This document shows positions 46,011 through 58,768 of a DNA stretch of 64,000 nucleotides, one piece after another (within the stretch, counting starts at the first letter, position 1; each line of letters starts with the position of its first letter). The notes under the pieces were generated by a model. That model was not told where the DNA came from. It searched no databases and saw nothing but the letters and a program-made list of their open reading frames with translations. Location: the NCBI GenBank assembly GCA_026214975.1, contig CM047809.1, forward strand, positions 26,363,375 to 26,427,374, written 5' to 3'. The DNA comes from Gentiana macrophylla (Eukaryota; Streptophyta; Magnoliopsida; Gentianales; Gentianaceae). The position numbers were made by a program, and so were the translations under genes.

Positions 46011-46933
46011 GTCAAAGAAATTTTGTGATTTTGATTGCATAATTAATTAATAAGGAGTGGAATTGAATAAAAATTGCAACTTTTATATATTTATGATATA
46101 TATGCGTGGTTGAATGTTCTTGGTTGACGAGATGGATTGAGGTTGGTATTGTTTACCCGTTTGATCTGTTGTAAACCCGTTTTTTCGGGTATAGGAAATT
46201 ATGTAAATTGTTGCAATTTTTAATTTCCTAGAAAGGTAGATTTTTTGGCTCTGTACTTATTCATTTAAAGTCGAAGCTTTTTATCAAAAAACATTTCGGC
46301 GGCGCAACAGTGGTTGGGATCTGCTGCATCAGATTAAGAGGTCTAGAGTTCGAAACACCCTTGACGTGTTTTTATTCATTATTTTCCAGAAATGTTGCCT
46401 TTTGGTGAATAAAAAAATAATAATCGCAGCAGGAGCGAATCGAACACGCATCCCGAAGCAAGGATAATAATGAGCTGACCAACTCGGTTATGAGACAAAT
46501 TGATGAAGAATTGGATCCGCGAGTTGATAAGGAAACATAGTCGGTTTTCTTTGATAGATAATTAGTAAACCCACTAGATTGGGTTTAGGATAATTTATGA
46601 TAGATTGGGTTTAGGATACGGGGGTACCGACGGTCCATCTCAGTGGTTTATTTTACGCATTTATTTTCTTAGGTAATTATTTATGTGATATAACCATGTC
46701 ATACTATACCATGCATCATATTCGTGAATTCTACTCCTAGCATATGCATACATGTAGATAATTAATTTTGGCATTAATTAGGCATGTATGAATACGTAAT
46801 TAATTTAGATTAATTCAGGTAATTAATTAAATTAATTGAACAAACGGAATTTTATCTGGATATAAAATCCACATGATAAAAATAAAATTTACTAGGTAAA
46901 TTTGTTTTTAGGATTTTAAATCCTTCGGGGATT

Positions 46934-47510
46934 TAATTATGTAGTGTCTACATAAAAGGGATTTTAATAATCGAAAAAACTGGAAAATTGTGAAATGTTG
47001 GATACTAACTAGACGGTATTTGGAACCGATAAGTTGGTGATTGCTTTTTATGATTTATTGTTTTCGGATTATTGGAAAATTTCTGATATCCTAAATTTTT
47101 GTCTTGACAAGATTAGGACTTTAAAATTCACTTTAAAATTATTTAGTTATTTTTAAATTGTGTAGTGTCTACACAAGAATTTTCTATCACAAAATTGGAA
47201 AATCATGACTATAGTGTCACTAGTTGGTCGGTATTTGAAACCGATAAACTAGTGGGAGCTTTAAATTTTGTGATTATTGTTTATCGAATTATTGGGAAAT
47301 TCATAAGTCCTAATGTATAAATTCTTGGTGAATTTTAATTGTGTAGTGTCTACACAAGGTATTTTTATAAATCCACAAAATTAGAAAATCATGAATATAG
47401 TTACACTAGTTAGACGGTATTTGGAACCGATGAACTAGTGGGAGGATTAATTTAAATATTCCTGATTTATTGTTTTTCGGATTATTAAGAAATTCTGAAA
47501 ATCCTAATGA
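46934..47510 (+). repeat. Leader tandem repeats of element D, three units of about 180-220 bp
   Basis: Each unit begins with the palindrome GTGTAGTGTCTACAC (46939, 47160 and 47341; the first reads TATGTAGTGTCTACATA). Each continues with an AATTGGAAAATCATGA-like part, GGTATTTGGAACCGATAA and ACTAGTGGGAG. The units are diverged. They lie in the untranslated leader before gag. Confidence 0.85.
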
Positions 47511-50500
47511 GACAACCTGTTTTTCAAAATAACGAGTGGGAGCGGGGAAGGTCACAACCAACCCCACGGCCTCTACTGTTGACACAAGCACCGTGAGAGA
47601 ATGGTGACGCCTCGTGCCGCTTTGATTTCGGCCCCCTTCGGATGGCCTTCACCGCTATCAAAATTCAAGGCTTGATCTCGAAAGGAGAGGATTTTGGGTA
47701 CTCGTCGGGTCACTGACCTACCCTTCGGCGGCATACTCAGGGTCTACCTTTAAGATCTGAAACAGTAGGTCACTCTCACAAGGATATTTTGGAAATATCT
47801 TGGCTGAAAAAGGAAGGTAATCAACAATTAAATGGAGATGTTTGATTCTCAATGGTTTAATTGTTGAGAGAGATTGTCTCAATTTAATCGTCACTTCTAA
47901 GACCTATCCGTCGGCGGCACAGCGGTGTGAGATTAAATCTTTGGAATGGTATGATAAATTGCATGCATGAGATCACGTTTATTATTAAAAAAATCATTAT
48001 TCATTGTGGTGTATGATTTGATTAATATTTCTGTCATAATTTATTTTACAACTACATATCATCTCAAGGTTTCCAAATTGCTAAAATAATTTTGATTGAC
48101 TGGTAATGACTTCGTAAACGTGGAAAAGTGTCAAGAACGTTGAACTCATTAATCGAGAATGCAATTAATTTTCGGTAGAGGATTCTCCTCTTGAGCCTTT
48201 TTAACTTAAGTGACATTTATAAGCATGTCACTGCTGTCACTCGTGTTGAACGAGTGACAAACGAAATTAGTTCAAAGATGATGAGAATGATTTGGTATCA
48301 ATCTCACTAGACATCCCACAGTTCAGGAGTAGTGTCTACTCAAATGTACTGCTAGTTCACGACCATTTCCTTTATAAGAAAGCCGAGAATGGGAAGGTAA
48401 ATGTCTACAAGTGTAAGTCATCTAAACTAAATAAGTTAAAGGCTAAACCGAAATATTAATAAAAGAAAGTAAAGGATAAGGAAAGTAGTTTCGGATTACT
48501 AACCTATAAATCCTCATAAACTTTCTGGACCGGGTATATCTAAAGTTCTTTTGTAAGAACAAAGTAGCTGGGCATTCATGATAAAGAGTAGACAACGGGT
48601 AGCTACTTCAGCTAAAATAGTGGGAGTGATATAAGGAAAGAAATTTCGGATTTCGATCCTTGAATATCACAGAAGTTTAATTTTTGTTTTTAGATTCGTT
48701 GGAACAAATGGATTCACTTTCACATCGATAATATAGTTGTCTTATAGAAAGTGAATTCGACATTTGTAGTATGAATCCGATACTCGACTTTTGTCTGATA
48801 AAGTCATAACCACTAAGTAATGCTGAAAAGGTATATGTAACTCATCATAAACTATTAAGACAAATGGTTTCCGTATTGAGATAAACGATTCTTCAGCATC
48901 TAGTAATTAGTGTATATATCCTATAGATAAGATCTGAAGACTGGCTAAGGGTGATTCCTATCTCCCAGTCTAAGAACACTATCTCAAAGGATAAATGACT
49001 AAATAACCTTTCAATTAGGAGAGGGTAATGGACCTGAAGAAGTATCATAGCTTGTTCATATTGACCTTCGTGGTCTTATTAAAGATACAAGCTAGTGGGA
49101 GCTTTTGAGTGGTAGACAAATTGTCGGATAGCTGCTTGAAATGCCGATTAGTTTGTCTGAATATTTGGAGGAATCTCTGATATTACCAGAGAAGTGAGTA
49201 TTCCATGCCCAGATATGGGCTAAAGCATAGTTTTTGGCACTGATGCTCGGCCTACCTCCGAGTGGAAAGATTTCAATGAAAGGATGAACCATGGATTGCC
49301 TTATATAGTTATTGATATGCTACAATACACTGCTTAACTCAAATTAAGATATTGGTTGCAAAGTAACGGTTAAATTTTTTTAGTAATACCGAGAAGTCTA
49401 CCTAGAAGATGCTTATGAATTTGTGGATAATGAGTGAAGTAAATTTACTCCACTTCCGCAAATAGAGGCATTTATCATTTATGCTTGAAGGTAGGACTGG
49501 AGATTTTGCATACACGTTCAGATGGTCACTGATCGTGAAATATCTTAATACAATGAGTGAAGGTTGGTTATAAGATTCGTGAGATCAGAAAGTGACGGTT
49601 GTACTGTCGCAACTTTTCTAAAAGAATGTTTAAATAACAATCTTGAACCTTGAAGTAATGTTACTCAAGGAGTTACTATCTGATTTAATCAAACCACATC
49701 CAATATTGGTTGTTGGGAGTTACGTTGATGAATACTACTGATCCACATCAGAATATCAATCCACCCAAATTCAGTAGGAGTATGGTTTAACCATTGACCC
49801 ACTATGATTATGCAGACTTTACAATCTGGTGGGGGTGATTGATAACCTATGGTCCTATTGAAGGGCTGTATAGGATTCTGATGAGAGGTTGATTTAAAGC
49901 CATAAACCTATATGCCTAGTTTTGGCACTCCATGTTTATTCATACTCTTGTAGAGCCACCTAAGTGTCTCAGGCCCAGTGGAAAAAAAATTAGATCTACG
50001 TGAGAGTTGAATGAATGGGAAAGTTTATCGTTCAAAGCAAAGCCAAGTGGTCTAGAGGTAATTCTCTGAGAAGTAGAGAGTGAACTAGGGATGATGCCCT
50101 AAAAATTTCTCACCATTCTGCCTTGGTTGACTCCTGGAAAGCAGAAATTTTGCTAGGGGTGATGCCCTGAAACTTTCTTTCCGTACAACGGAGCTTGAAT
50201 TAATTCGGAACAGAAGGGTTTTTGCTTAAAGCCAATGGCAGATTGACTACCTATGCTTATATCCATCGGTGGATTAAAGCAAACCTCTAGGTCATTAAAA
50301 GTCACATGTGTGAAATGTGTAGGCTTGACTAGAGAATCAATATTGGTTAAAGTAGTGAGCATTAGCGTTGATGGTGATAACACTGCAACAGTTGTGAACA
50401 ATGAGGGTGTGTTGTCTGAAGTCAGGAACTGACATGACAGACTTCTCTAAATCAGAGAAGTGGACTATATTCTTAGAAATCAATTCAGTCGAATTCATGA

Positions 50501-50790
50501 GAACAAGTTGTTGGCAGTATCCCATTCATCTTATTGGTTAAGATGAAAATACATATTCATATGCAATATTCAATGAGAGGTTTCCTTCCCAACCACTCAC
50601 GGAATGATTCTCTCAATCTTCGGATATAGAGAAAATAAGATAGATTCTCTTTTGGATAGAGAAAGTCAGGTTATTAAAAGTCAATAACAGTCGAATATTG
50701 GATTCGGACGTTGAGTAGCAGTATAGTGCATCATCAAGTACCTTCGGATAACCTGGAGTAATATGTGTCTATGTTCACGTGCAAACCTGA
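47511..50790 (+). pseudogene. Element D decayed gag and pol
   Basis: No frame over about 85 codons. Around 47600-47930 the sequence is GC-richer, with two copies of CCTA(C/T)CCTTCGGCGGCA-like text. Around 49030-49080 words similar to the start of copia integrase core (HxDLRGL-like) can be read. Domains cannot be placed reliably. Confidence 0.5.
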
Positions 50791-50794
50791 GTAT

Positions 50795-51240
50795 TGTTGA
50801 CTACGCTGATTCTGACTTACAGTCAGATTAAGGAGAACGTTAGTCAATCTCGGACTCAGTGTTTATTGTGATAGAGCTATATTCTGGAGCAATCCAGCGT
50901 CACCAATTTGACTTTGAAATTCGAATACAAAGCAGCTTCATAGGCGATGTGGCTTAAGAAGTTCTTTTCTGATATGGGAGTAACTCCAGGTCTGGGTAAG
51001 TCGATATCACTTTATTGTGAAAATAGTTAAGAGGTAGCTTATGCAGAGGATCTTCGCAATCAGAAGAGGTCAAAAGCATATTGACAGGAAGTACATGATC
51101 AGACAGACTGCGCAAAGATGCGACATTTCAGTCCTAAAGATCGCCTCGAGCCGACAACCTAGCTGATCAGTTTACCAAGTAACGTGGCATCTGAATGTCA
51201 CTGATAAGTGCTTGGCGGGTATGGGATTGAGAGATATGTC
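50795..51240 (+). pseudogene. Element D RNase H remnant
   Basis: Shifted frames read DSDLQSD, then AASxAMWLKKFFSDMGVTPG-like text (50935-50995), SISLYCENS and finally ADNLADQFTK (about 51150-51180). This is the standard C-terminal order of plant copia RNase H. It fixes D as Ty1/copia on the plus strand. Confidence 0.85.
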
Positions 51241-51321
51241 TCATTTGCTTTAGAGCAAGTGGGAGAATGTTGTGGATAGAATAAGGGTGTGGTGTGCACA
51301 ATTGTTGCTTGTCCTTACAGG

Positions 51322-51333
51322 CAAGTAGGAGAT
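51322..51333 (+). other. Polypurine tract of element D
   Basis: CAAGTAGGAGAT directly before the 3' LTR. An earlier AAGTGGGAGAATGTTG copy at 51259-51274 looks like a decayed duplicate. Confidence 0.85.
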
Positions 51334-53148
51334 TGTTGGAAGTAGCGTCCGAAAGAAAATTTATGTAATTGTTTTTATAATTAATAAATGACAGATTTAT
51401 TCTCATCTTATTATTTGCTTCGTGCTCATAAGTAATACACTATTGAAAACTCGAAGTTGTATCATATGTAGCCATATAACTTAGTGTGTTGTCACACGTG
51501 AGGATTAAGTTTATGGTGATACACTTGAACTATTAGTCCGTGGTGAACTTAATCAAAGTATGAGGTATTGATTAAACTACCATTAATGCGCCCAGAACAC
51601 TTTATGGTGTGACCGTATTATCCGGACCGTCGATATATATATGATGTAGTCATATAGGACTGGACCGATTTAATCTGTATTTTTCATATAATTCCGTGAT
51701 TGAGAAATCTTATTGAATCACAAGATGAACATATATGGATTAACCTTAATCCTGAAGTGATTGTAGACTCTTGCTTGTTTCAAGATAGGGTTTGATGTGT
51801 TCGTTAAGAATTGCTAAGAGGCGCGATCCGAATCACTTTCACGTTGGTACTATCGGAAATGAGTAGCTGGGAATGTGTCTCATAGATACATAATCCATTA
51901 CTTCCTGCGGGAAGTAGAGAGACAGTCCCTTATTTGTTAATCCTAGAAACTGATCGATCCCGGGAGTTCATATTGGTTATGAACTAATTGATCACTAGTG
52001 GGTTAATAGTAAATAATGATAAGATGTAATGAAGAAGGTTTACGGAAACATTCCCGCTTCATTACGGATAGTCTATGGAGGGTTAGTCTGTATGTAATGA
52101 TTATATCAATGGACACTTATTGACTCGACACTTTGAGAATAAATTATATCTATAATCGATAAAGTTCAGTTTCGGATTTATGGTGGCGTAATTTCAGAAT
52201 TAATAAGTTGAATAGATATGTTCTGTTCGATGAATGTTTTATTCAATTTATTGTAGCTACTGGTTATAGATCCATGGTCCCCGGGTTGGCTCCTAACACA
52301 CGAGTGTTTTCTCGTATTTTGGAACCTCAAGAATAAATTAAATAGTTTGTCTATTTAGTTAATATGCGGATATTATTTATTCGGTAAATAATATGTAAAA
52401 TAAAAAAGACATTTTCTATTATTCGATGTCCCAATATTGGCGCCACATGTGTAAAAAATTGGGAAAAGAAATTTTTCTGAATTATATCACATGTGTAATT
52501 AATTAATTATTTATTAAATTTAATAGATAAAATAAGAGATTGATTTTATCATTTAATATAGATTATCTCATTTATGGTGATTATCTCTTATTTATGGAAA
52601 ATATCTTTGGGAAAAAGATAATTGATTTGTGAAAATGATAACTCTCAGTTGCTCGTCTATTTTGCTATATAAAGAAAGTTCTCCCAACATAATGACATAG
52701 AAAATCCTGCACCCTATTAGAGAAAAAAGAGAGAAAAACTAGTTTCTTGCCTCAGGCATTGGAAGAAGAAAACTGGAGTTTTTTTTGGGAGCATATTCGA
52801 GGAGGTTCGAATGCAGGATCGACGTCCACCAATCGTCGCTTGGAGATACAACTCGGAAGATCACGGCTTATCTCCGGTTGGGTAAATCTACTAACCTTCT
52901 TGTCGATTATTAATTATTATGTGAATCATGTCGTGGTAAACTCGAAAAACGAATTTCAACTCATTGCTTCCGCTATGCATGATCGAGCGTCTCGATCGGT
53001 GCTGTGATCAGATCTGACGATCCGAAAAAGGGCGAAAAATAGCCTCGGTTTACCGGGACCTCCTCCCAGGTTACCGAGAGCCGGAATTTTTCCGGATCCG
53101 GTTTTTCCTACGTTTCGGATCCTGATTCGGGTTCATGAATATCCAGCA
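51334..53148 (+). repeat. Element D 3' LTR (uninterrupted reference copy)
   Basis: 1815 bp, TGTTGGAAGTAGCGTCC to ATATCCAGCA. It is the only complete copy of this LTR in the window and is the basis for recognising the pieces at 7525, 43173, 45898 and the minus-strand copies at 1915 and 61945. Confidence 0.93.
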
Positions 53149-53190
53149 TGTCCTACAAGATCTCCTCTACAGAAAGTGGCACAACCCCTG

Positions 53191-53912
53191 TGATACGATC
53201 CCTTACGAGATTTTTGACTCGTTAGCTCCTATGCGACCTGTGGATCATCTTGTGATTAGAGATGGGCCGATGACGAGGCTCCAGCGGAACTAAACACGAG
53301 AGGCTGTGAATTCATTTGTGTTGGAAACTTTTATGGATCACGAGCAGCCCATGAAGATTGAAGAGCCGCCCATTAGATGCACCATCTATGCTATTGGGCC
53401 TGAAGATGTCAAAGATGTGATTGGATTATTTATTTCAATTATTGGATATGATTTTCATTATATTTGCATTAGACTTATTTACTAATTATTTAGTGGGCCT
53501 GGATGTTACAAATAGCCACCAAGATGGCGCCAGTTTGTGCTACTTTGATTAGGTTTTTATTTTGTTTAATTCTCCCACATTGTTTAGGAGATTACTAGCT
53601 TTAATTTTTATCTTGTAGCCTATATAAAGGCAATCACCAACACTTTTCAGAACACAACATTATCATTGAATTTTGAGTGAAACATTTTCTTTTATGTCGA
53701 TTTTGGCTTAAACAATCACTTGCGAGTGTGTTTTCTCTTTGTTGTAGAGAAGACATCCTAAAGAACAAATCAGCGTCGTGAGTGAGCGTTGTGTGTTCTG
53801 AGCCTCCGTACTTGTTTGGATTCTCTAGGACTAGGTATCCATAGCTCTCCATTGATCCCTTAGGACATTCCTGGGCACGTTCCGATCGTTCTTCCGACCC
53901 GAAATCACATCA
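53191..53912 (+). repeat. Element F 5' LTR
   Basis: 722 bp, TGATACGATCCC to AAATCACATCA. A good TATA box (CTATATAAAGG) lies at 53620-53630, with transcription expected about 30 bp further on. Confidence 0.88.
53620..53630 (+). promoter_or_regulatory. Element F LTR TATA box
   Basis: CTATATAAAGG, followed by CAATCACCAACAC, a plausible start region. Confidence 0.7.
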
Positions 53913-53913
53913 G

Positions 53914-53932
53914 TTGATAGCAGAGCTCAACG
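53914..53932 (+). other. Primer binding site of element F
   Basis: TTGATAGCAGAGCTCAACG lies one base after the LTR, a variant of the initiator Met tRNA site. Confidence 0.7.
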
Positions 53933-54320
53933 ACTAAGGTATCAAATATCCCGTTATTTATTTTCTTGTTCTTTCGAATTTATCAAAAAAAAAAAGTCCT
54001 GCGTATTTGTGCATCAAATCTCTTCCTGCCTAGTTGATATCTAATTTGATTATTCCTTGTAAAATTTTCTGCTGTACCAATCACCGAAAAAAAATTAAAT
54101 ATTTTGCCGTCTCTTCTTTGTTGTGATTAGCTTGAGTCCTCTAACTTTCATAAAAAACCAATCAAAAAAAGGAGAGAACCTTTAGCTTTGTGATCATCCA
54201 TTCCTGTTAAGTCAAAAAGAAAAGGAAGTACCTGACCTAATTTGCCTTCTTTTGATTTGTTTTATTTTATTGTATATTAGTTTTTTTTACGTAAAGTTTC
54301 GGCCCAATTAAAAAAAAAAA

Positions 54321-54639
54321 GGGAATGCGAGAGAATGACAGAAATATTTCAGACAGTCTTTTGAAACTTTTGCATAACGGACAAAACTATTTATCCACTG
54401 TTTAAATTCACTGTCGAAATTTTCAAAATTCATTGTCGAAAAAAGTCACTGGTTTTCGGGATTCATTGTCGAAATTCACTGATTTCGGGATTCACTAGGG
54501 AGATTCACTGATTTTCGGGATTCACTATTTGTCCTTCTCGCTATAAAAATTATGCAGTTGTCCTTCTTCCTATACAAAATATGTAGTTGTCCTGTTACTT
54601 AAAAATAATCCAGATAGTGTCCTTATCCCTAATTATCCT
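54321..54639. mobile_element. MULE-type MITE related to MULE1
   Basis: The right end, reverse-complemented, reads AGGATAATTAGGGATAAGGA, almost the same as the MULE1 right end (AGGAAAATTAGGGATTAGGA). The left end GGGAATGCGAGAGAATGACA, followed by AGAAATATTTC, resembles the MULE1 left end. Nine A (54312-54320) and CAAAAAAAA (54640-54648) are a possible target duplication in an A-rich site. The interior repeats GATTCACTGATTTTCGGGAT, like the TTCACT words of MULE1. Confidence 0.75.
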
Positions 54640-54654
54640 CAAAAAAAAGAGGAG

Positions 54655-54800
54655 CAGAAAATACGTGGGTTTCACACCTTGGGTGTGAAATTTTTCACAC
54701 CTGTGAAAATTCTGTAATCCAAAAAAAAAAAGAGGCCTTCATTCAAAACGAGTGTTTCACACCCACACGTGACAATTTTCACACCCGGGAAATTTTGCTG
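54655..54800. repeat. TTTCACACC inverted repeats in the element F leader
   Basis: TTTCACACC...GGGTGTGAAA and TTTTTCACACCTGTGAAAA form hairpins, and the motif recurs in ACGAGTGTTTCACACCC. Untranslated leader of element F. Confidence 0.6.
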
Positions 54801-55027
54801 TCAACCAATTTCATTAACTTTTTCCCTTTTCCTTCTTTCTTGCTCTTATTTCTTACACCTTGTTTCTCTTCACATATTTTTCACTCACTTCCATACGTTT
54901 TTACTCCAATTTCCAAAACGACCTCCTAGTTGTCTAGTCTAGATCGTTGGTTTTTGAATTACTACTCGTGTTGCTCGTTATTCTAATTTGTTTGCAAAAG
55001 GTATTCCTACGACTGAGAACGAGGGTA

Positions 55028-56961
55028 CACTACTAGAATTCCTCGAATTTGTGACCAAAATCTGTGACGGAAATTGCGCGTCACTGGTTTGCGACATCAT
55101 TGCTACAAATTAGTGACGAAACATAAAAATATTATTTTTACAATAAAGTGCGACGATAATGTGACAAAATATGTACGTGACAAAGTTTGACTTTCGTCTC
55201 AATTTTGTCACAAAACGCAGTGACAGGGTTACTTTGACACAAATATTTGCAACGGGGTGTTCCATGACGAAAATAATTTTCGTCGCAAATTCGTAACAAA
55301 CGGGTGATGACCAAAATAATAACGATCAACCTTAACCGGCAGAGTACCGGGTCGAAAGTACTACAGAGGTGAGCAATGTCGTATCCCACGAGGAATCAAT
55401 CGAATACCAAAGTCATTCTCATACTTAGTTTAGATTAATCAAGTGTGTTCAAGTTTTAATTATGCTAAAACGATATTTAAACTAGAGATAAACAAAGAAA
55501 GAGACATAGCCAAATCACGATCCAACTGAATACTTTCGCCCCTCTAATCGACTAATTCAGGAATGGAATCTACCAACCAACCATCCTAATGCTTATATCA
55601 ACTCATTCATGAGTGCAAACTCCTAAGATAGTACTGGACGTCATACAACAACCTAGTACCCTTTGCCCAGTTCAACAGTCCGCCTTTAAGGATTTAACTG
55701 ACCAGAACAAGATAAACGCACTAGAGCCGCTCGATTTACACTGACAAACCTTGTTACCCAATCGATCTAAACAACTCAGTCAATTGTAAATAACGATCTT
55801 AAAACCCCTTTTCCCACACCCCTTCGCAACATACATTTATAAAAGTGGTGTGTGTTCATGAACTAGGTGATCAAACTAATTCAAGCTCTAAGAACAAGTT
55901 TTAAGACATGAATATATCGATATAACAACAATTAAACACTACCCATTCCAAATTTCATCAATTAGAGGGAGATTTCTTCAACCTTCACATGATTTAACTA
56001 TGATAGAAATTAGCTACTCATTATAACTACAAGAGCAAACATCAAACAAGAAATTAAAGCCATGAAATGAGAGGAAAACAAAATTAATTACCAAAAACGC
56101 AGGAAATTGAAGTTTCAACAATCTTCATCCACACCCATGTCACTTGGAGAAGAAGAGGAACACAAAATGCAAAATCCAAGAGAGTTAAGCAAGAATCTAA
56201 GCTAGATTATGTTAAATTCAAGTTGTAACTAGTGTAGGAATGAATCTAAGGGTGAAAGAGAAGAAGAGAATGGTGAAAAAGGGTTTTGGGGAAGGGGAGA
56301 ATCGGAATGAATGCAGGAAATCCCGTTTTTGTGCTGAAAAACGAATAACGAGCTGAGGTGCTCGAAGCTCGGCTCGACAGATGGTTCGGTTTTAGATTGT
56401 CTTCAATAAATTGGCCATAGATTTTCGTGTAGACCTCTGATTTGAGTGATTCAAGTTGCGTTGGAAAACTCATTAAATTGTCTACAACTTTTATGAAGAC
56501 CACAAGTCCAGAAAATGGTTCAAACATAGCTAAAATTGCAGATAAAGTGAATGTAAGGCGTAAACACCAACTATATTTGATCCGTTTCCATTTCCGGGCT
56601 TCGGTTTCATCTTTATAAGCCTTGTACCTTAACTTCCAGGTTCACAAGTCACCTATTTCCTATATCATGACATTCAAACACATACCGAGCATAATTCCAC
56701 AAGATAAATAGGTCTCGAAAAGGGTAAAAAACATCGTAAAATGCCGAGGTTTTCCATCAATGTGATGGATTACCTCTAAGTAAGTGTGAGATGCATTTTT
56801 ACACTATAATCGGTCTAAAACTACCCAATACAAGCTAAAAGTGTCGTAAATGAGGGTTAAAACATACACCGGAGCAGGGTAAAGTTGACTCACATCAACG
56901 GGCGTTAGTGAAGAATTAGTGACGATAACCGCCGTCATAAATCCGAGAAATTCTAGTAGTG
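55028..56961. mobile_element. CACTA (EnSpm) MITE, containing a solo LTR
   Basis: The left end is CACTACTAGAATTCCTCG and the reverse complement of the right end is CACTACTAGAATTTCTCGG, nearly perfect terminal repeats with the CACTA start. Subterminal GTGACAAAATTTGTGACGG-like words recur in both orientations, as CACTA elements use for transposase binding. Without the solo LTR it is only about 335 bp. No clear 3-bp target duplication is seen. Confidence 0.9.
55305..56897. mobile_element. Solo LTR inside the CACTA MITE
   Basis: 1593 bp from TGATGACCAAAATAAT to TTGACTCACATCA, with perfect ACGGG duplications at 55300-55304 and 56898-56902. No internal region. The orientation is probably minus, since GTCGTATCCCACGAGGA lies near the left end. 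The 93-codon minus-strand frame at 56246-56527 is taken as chance. Confidence 0.88.
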
Positions 56962-56991
56962 AGTGTAAACACGAGAGTTGTGAGGAAAAAC

Positions 56992-58200
56992 ATGTCGAAA
57001 CGGCAAGAATATGAAGATGATGATAGTAGTTCGTTGGAAGGTCGGCTTAAATTTTTTGCGGAGGGACAAGCTACAAAACTTGCACAAGCATAAGAGAGCC
57101 AATCTCAAGACAATCCCGACATGATAGACAAGAAGTTACAGGAGAAGCTAAACGAAAATAATGAGAAGTTAGAGGAGATGATAAACTCAAAGATGGAGGA
57201 GTTGGCAGCCCGTTTCAAAGCAATGATGATGGGGCAAGCCGCAGGGCAAATTCAACAACCATTATGGGATGATAGGGTTGCACAAGGTGGTAGAGGAGAA
57301 CATGGAAGACATGGTGGTTGGGGTAATGGGCGTGGGAGAGCTGTAGTACCTCATAGTGAGGAGGATGTAGCCGAACATGGTGATGATGATGTTGTTGATG
57401 ATGAGGATGATCGGGTTGATCACAACATGAGGCAAGTTAATATGAAATTGCCTCTTTTTTCCGGTTCTAGTGATGCGGATGCTTATCTTGAGTGGGAATC
57501 AAAATTAGAGCAGATTTTTGCATGTAATAATTATTCGAAAGTGAAAAGGTGTAATTTTGCGCAGCTTGAATTTACGGGTATGCTATGGTTTGGTTAAAGC
57601 AATTGAACTTCATGCGACGTAGGAATAATGAAAGGGATGTAAGCACTTGGAGGGAACTAAAACAAGAGATGCGAAAACAATTTGTTCCTCATTCATATTA
57701 TCGAGAACGATATCAAAGATTGCAAACTATTCAGCAAGGAGAACGTTTGGTGGATGCTTATTACCAAGAGTTGGTCACTCTTTTGGCCAAGGTGAATGTT
57801 GAGGAGGAAGATGAAATGCATATGAAGCAGTTTTTGATGGGATTACGGTTGCATATTGTGAATCAAGTAGAACTGCAGTGTTGTGCCACGTTGGATGGTA
57901 TGCTACATGCGGCATTGACACTTGAGAAGCAATTTAAGCGGCAAAAATCAACCTATTTCAGTAGGCAATACTTCTAGCTTTCGTACTTTTACATCTAAAT
58001 GGGAAACCCCTAAATACCCCCAAACGGCTCCCCAAGACAGTCCGTTTTTCTACCTAATGAGGCCTCTAGGCCGAGGGAAGATGATAGAGGAAAAGGTGTT
58101 GCGACGACCTCTAAGCCATCCCATGCAATACGATGTCATAAGTGTCATGGAATGGGACATATTGCATCACAATGTCCATTTAAACGATGAATTTTGGTGA
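56992..58200 (+). pseudogene. Element F gag
   Basis: ATG at 56992 (MSKRQEYEDDDSS) is chosen as the start because it lies in the frame of the following gag and just after the leader. An in-frame TAA at 57091 breaks it. The frame from 57121 has a coiled coil (KLNENNEKLEEMINSKMEEL) and an Arg/Gly-rich part. After a shift, 57585-57977 carries the gag core (TWRELKQEMRKQFVP, YQRLQTIQQGERLVDAYY). A CCHC knuckle, CHKCHGMGHIASQC, is seen at about 58131-58172. Gag would build the particle and bind RNA. Confidence 0.9.
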
Positions 58201-58291
58201 TTGGTGAGACTGTTGATGATAGGAAATATGCCTCGGCTTCGGATGAGGAAAATGATGTGGACATACTGGGGGAGATATTGGACAAAGCCCT

Positions 58292-58768
58292 TTGGATGGT
58301 GATGTATATGGTGAAATGTATATGATTAAGAAAGCATTAATTAGTGTAGTGAAGGCGGATGATAACTTGCAACGAGAGAATATTTTTCATACGAGGTGTT
58401 TGATTGGGGGCAAAATTTGTTCAATGATAATTGATCCGGGGAGCTGCGTGAACGTCATAAGTGCTGATTTTGTTTCCAAGTTATCCATTCCTACTACACC
58501 TCATCCTCAACCGTATAAGTTGCAATGGCTCAATGAGGTTGGAGAAATTCGAGTTACCAAACAGGCCCTCATTTCTTTTAATTATAGTAAACTCGATGAT
58601 GAAGTTTTATGTGACGTAATTCCCATGCATGTCAGCTATATCCTACTGGGAAGACTATGGCAATTTGATAGGAGAGTTATGTACGATGGGTATGCGAATA
58701 TTTACACTTTGCACCATAACGGGGAGAAACATTACACTCCTTGCATTATCCCCCGAAGAGGCTCATAA
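58292..58768 (+). pseudogene. Element F protease
   Basis: A 158-codon frame with RCLIGGKICSMIIDPGSCVN, in which the aspartic protease active site is D-P-G-S instead of D-S/T-G-S. It is followed by SYILLGRLWQFDRRVMYDG, matching the hydrophobic-ILGR/PWQ pattern of plant Ty3 proteases. A Pro in place of Ser/Thr is expected to impair catalysis. It is in a different frame from the knuckle. Confidence 0.88.

Noticed and set aside
56246..56527. 93-codon minus-strand ORF in the solo LTR
   Set aside because: Solo LTRs do not normally code; no known domain.
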